DNA from: CAYLWN01 sp964387625
GTDB taxonomy: Bacteria; Patescibacteriota; Microgenomatia; UBA10105
Length of the DNA: 7,027 bases
Assembly: GCA_964387625.1 (NCBI GenBank)
Contig: CAYLWN010000040.1
Location: forward strand, 1 to 7,027
Direction: 5' to 3'
The notes beneath the pieces are model-generated. The model did no database searches. It had not been told where the DNA came from and saw only the letters and a program-made list of their open reading frames with translations. Position numbers and translations under genes: made by a program. Below are positions 6,548 to 7,027 of the stretch, piece after piece (within the stretch, counting starts at the first letter, position 1; every line of letters starts with the position of its first letter).

Positions 6548-6559
6548 AAAAGTAAACAC

Positions 6560-7027
6560 ATGAATAATCAAACAAAATTTTTATTAACCAAAGAAGGGCT
6601 GGAAGATTTAAAAAAAGAATTTAACAACCTGGTAAATGTTAAAAGAACTGAAGCAGTTAAAAGAGTGGCTGCAGCCCGGGAACAGGGTGATTTGTCAGAA
6701 AATAGTGAGTATACTGCGTCGCGAGAAGAACTAAATATGATCGATGGAAGAATTTCAGAACTTGAAGAAATCATTCATCATGCAGAACTTATATCTACTA
6801 AACACGGTAAAACCGCTGTTGATGTCGGTTGCAAAGTAACGCTTCATATTGACGGGAAAAAAGACGTTTTTACCATAGTTGGTGAATGGGAAGCTGATCC
6901 AAAAGAAAAAAAGATTTCTCATTCTTCGCCTTTAGGAAAAGCTTTATTGGGCAAGAAAATTGGTGAAGAAATCGAAGTATTAGCACCGGTGGGTAAAATC
7001 AGATATAAAATAATCAGCATAGAATAA
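6560..7027 (+). CDS. greA: Transcription elongation factor GreA
   Basis: Binds the secondary channel of RNA polymerase and stimulates cleavage of the backtracked RNA 3' end, rescuing stalled complexes. The N-terminal coiled coil (about residues 1-76) carries the acidic tip in EQGDLSENSEY. D44 and E47 correspond to E. coli D41 and E44, which help hold the catalytic Mg. The C-terminal FKBP-like domain follows, with the SPLGKALLGKKIGEEIEV signature. The length of 155 residues is standard, and the TAA stop is the last triplet of the window. There is no Shine-Dalgarno; the bases before ATG are an A-rich stretch directly after the leader terminator. GreB is unlikely given the sequence and the general occurrence of GreA. 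Confidence 0.96.
   Translation: MNNQTKFLLTKEGLEDLKKEFNNLVNVKRTEAVKRVAAAREQGDLSENSEYTASREELNMIDGRISELEEIIHHAELISTKHGKTAVDVGCKVTLHIDGKKDVFTIVGEWEADPKEKKISHSSPLGKALLGKKIGEEIEVLAPVGKIRYKIISIE

Noticed and set aside
1..7027. CRISPR array, insertion sequence, phage genes or a defence system
   Set aside because: There are no regularly spaced repeats, and no transposase, integrase or effector domains in any plausible frame.

Overview
This is a low-GC bacterial fragment holding two metabolic genes, a protease, a transcription factor, two envelope-associated genes and one tRNA. I see no mobile element, CRISPR array or rRNA. The compact layout, the two-subunit ferredoxin-dependent oxidoreductase and the scarcity of Shine-Dalgarno sites before first genes would suit a Patescibacteria/CPR (Microgenomates-like) genome. 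That placement is inference from style, not from a marker gene. TGA serves as a stop codon (end of the first gene), which argues against the recoded CPR lineages.

Layout: (1) 1-2171, plus strand: a translationally coupled pair encoding a 2-oxoacid:ferredoxin oxidoreductase, the fused gamma-alpha subunit (5' end cut by the window) and the beta subunit. (2) 2172-4632, plus: ATP-dependent protease Lon, preceded by a sigma70-type promoter overlapped by a 16/18 match to the CIRCE heat-shock operator. The lon stop codon falls at or inside a gap. (3) 4633-4732: exactly 100 N, a scaffolding placeholder at the convergent 3' ends of lon and the next gene. (4) 4733-5671, minus: a membrane-anchored class A beta-lactamase-like serine hydrolase with the SxxK and SDN motifs and a KIGS box, but no recognisable Glu166 omega-loop motif. 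(5) 5844-6173, minus: a small four-helix membrane protein of unknown function. (6) 6275-6346, minus: tRNA-Glu(CTC) with an unusual C at T-loop position 55. (7) 6347-6559: a dense divergent control region. The -35 boxes of a tRNA promoter (minus) and a greA promoter (plus) lie on the same 7 bp. The tRNA side carries three consecutive palindromes, and the greA side an 88-nt leader ending in an intrinsic terminator just before the start codon. (8) 6560-7027, plus: complete GreA.

The main interest is regulatory. Lon appears to be placed under HrcA control. GreA, which acts on paused and backtracked RNA polymerase, sits behind a terminator in its own leader. Several promoter-proximal genes look leaderless or nearly so, while the operon-internal beta-subunit gene has a canonical Shine-Dalgarno. 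No wholly novel multi-gene system is evident.
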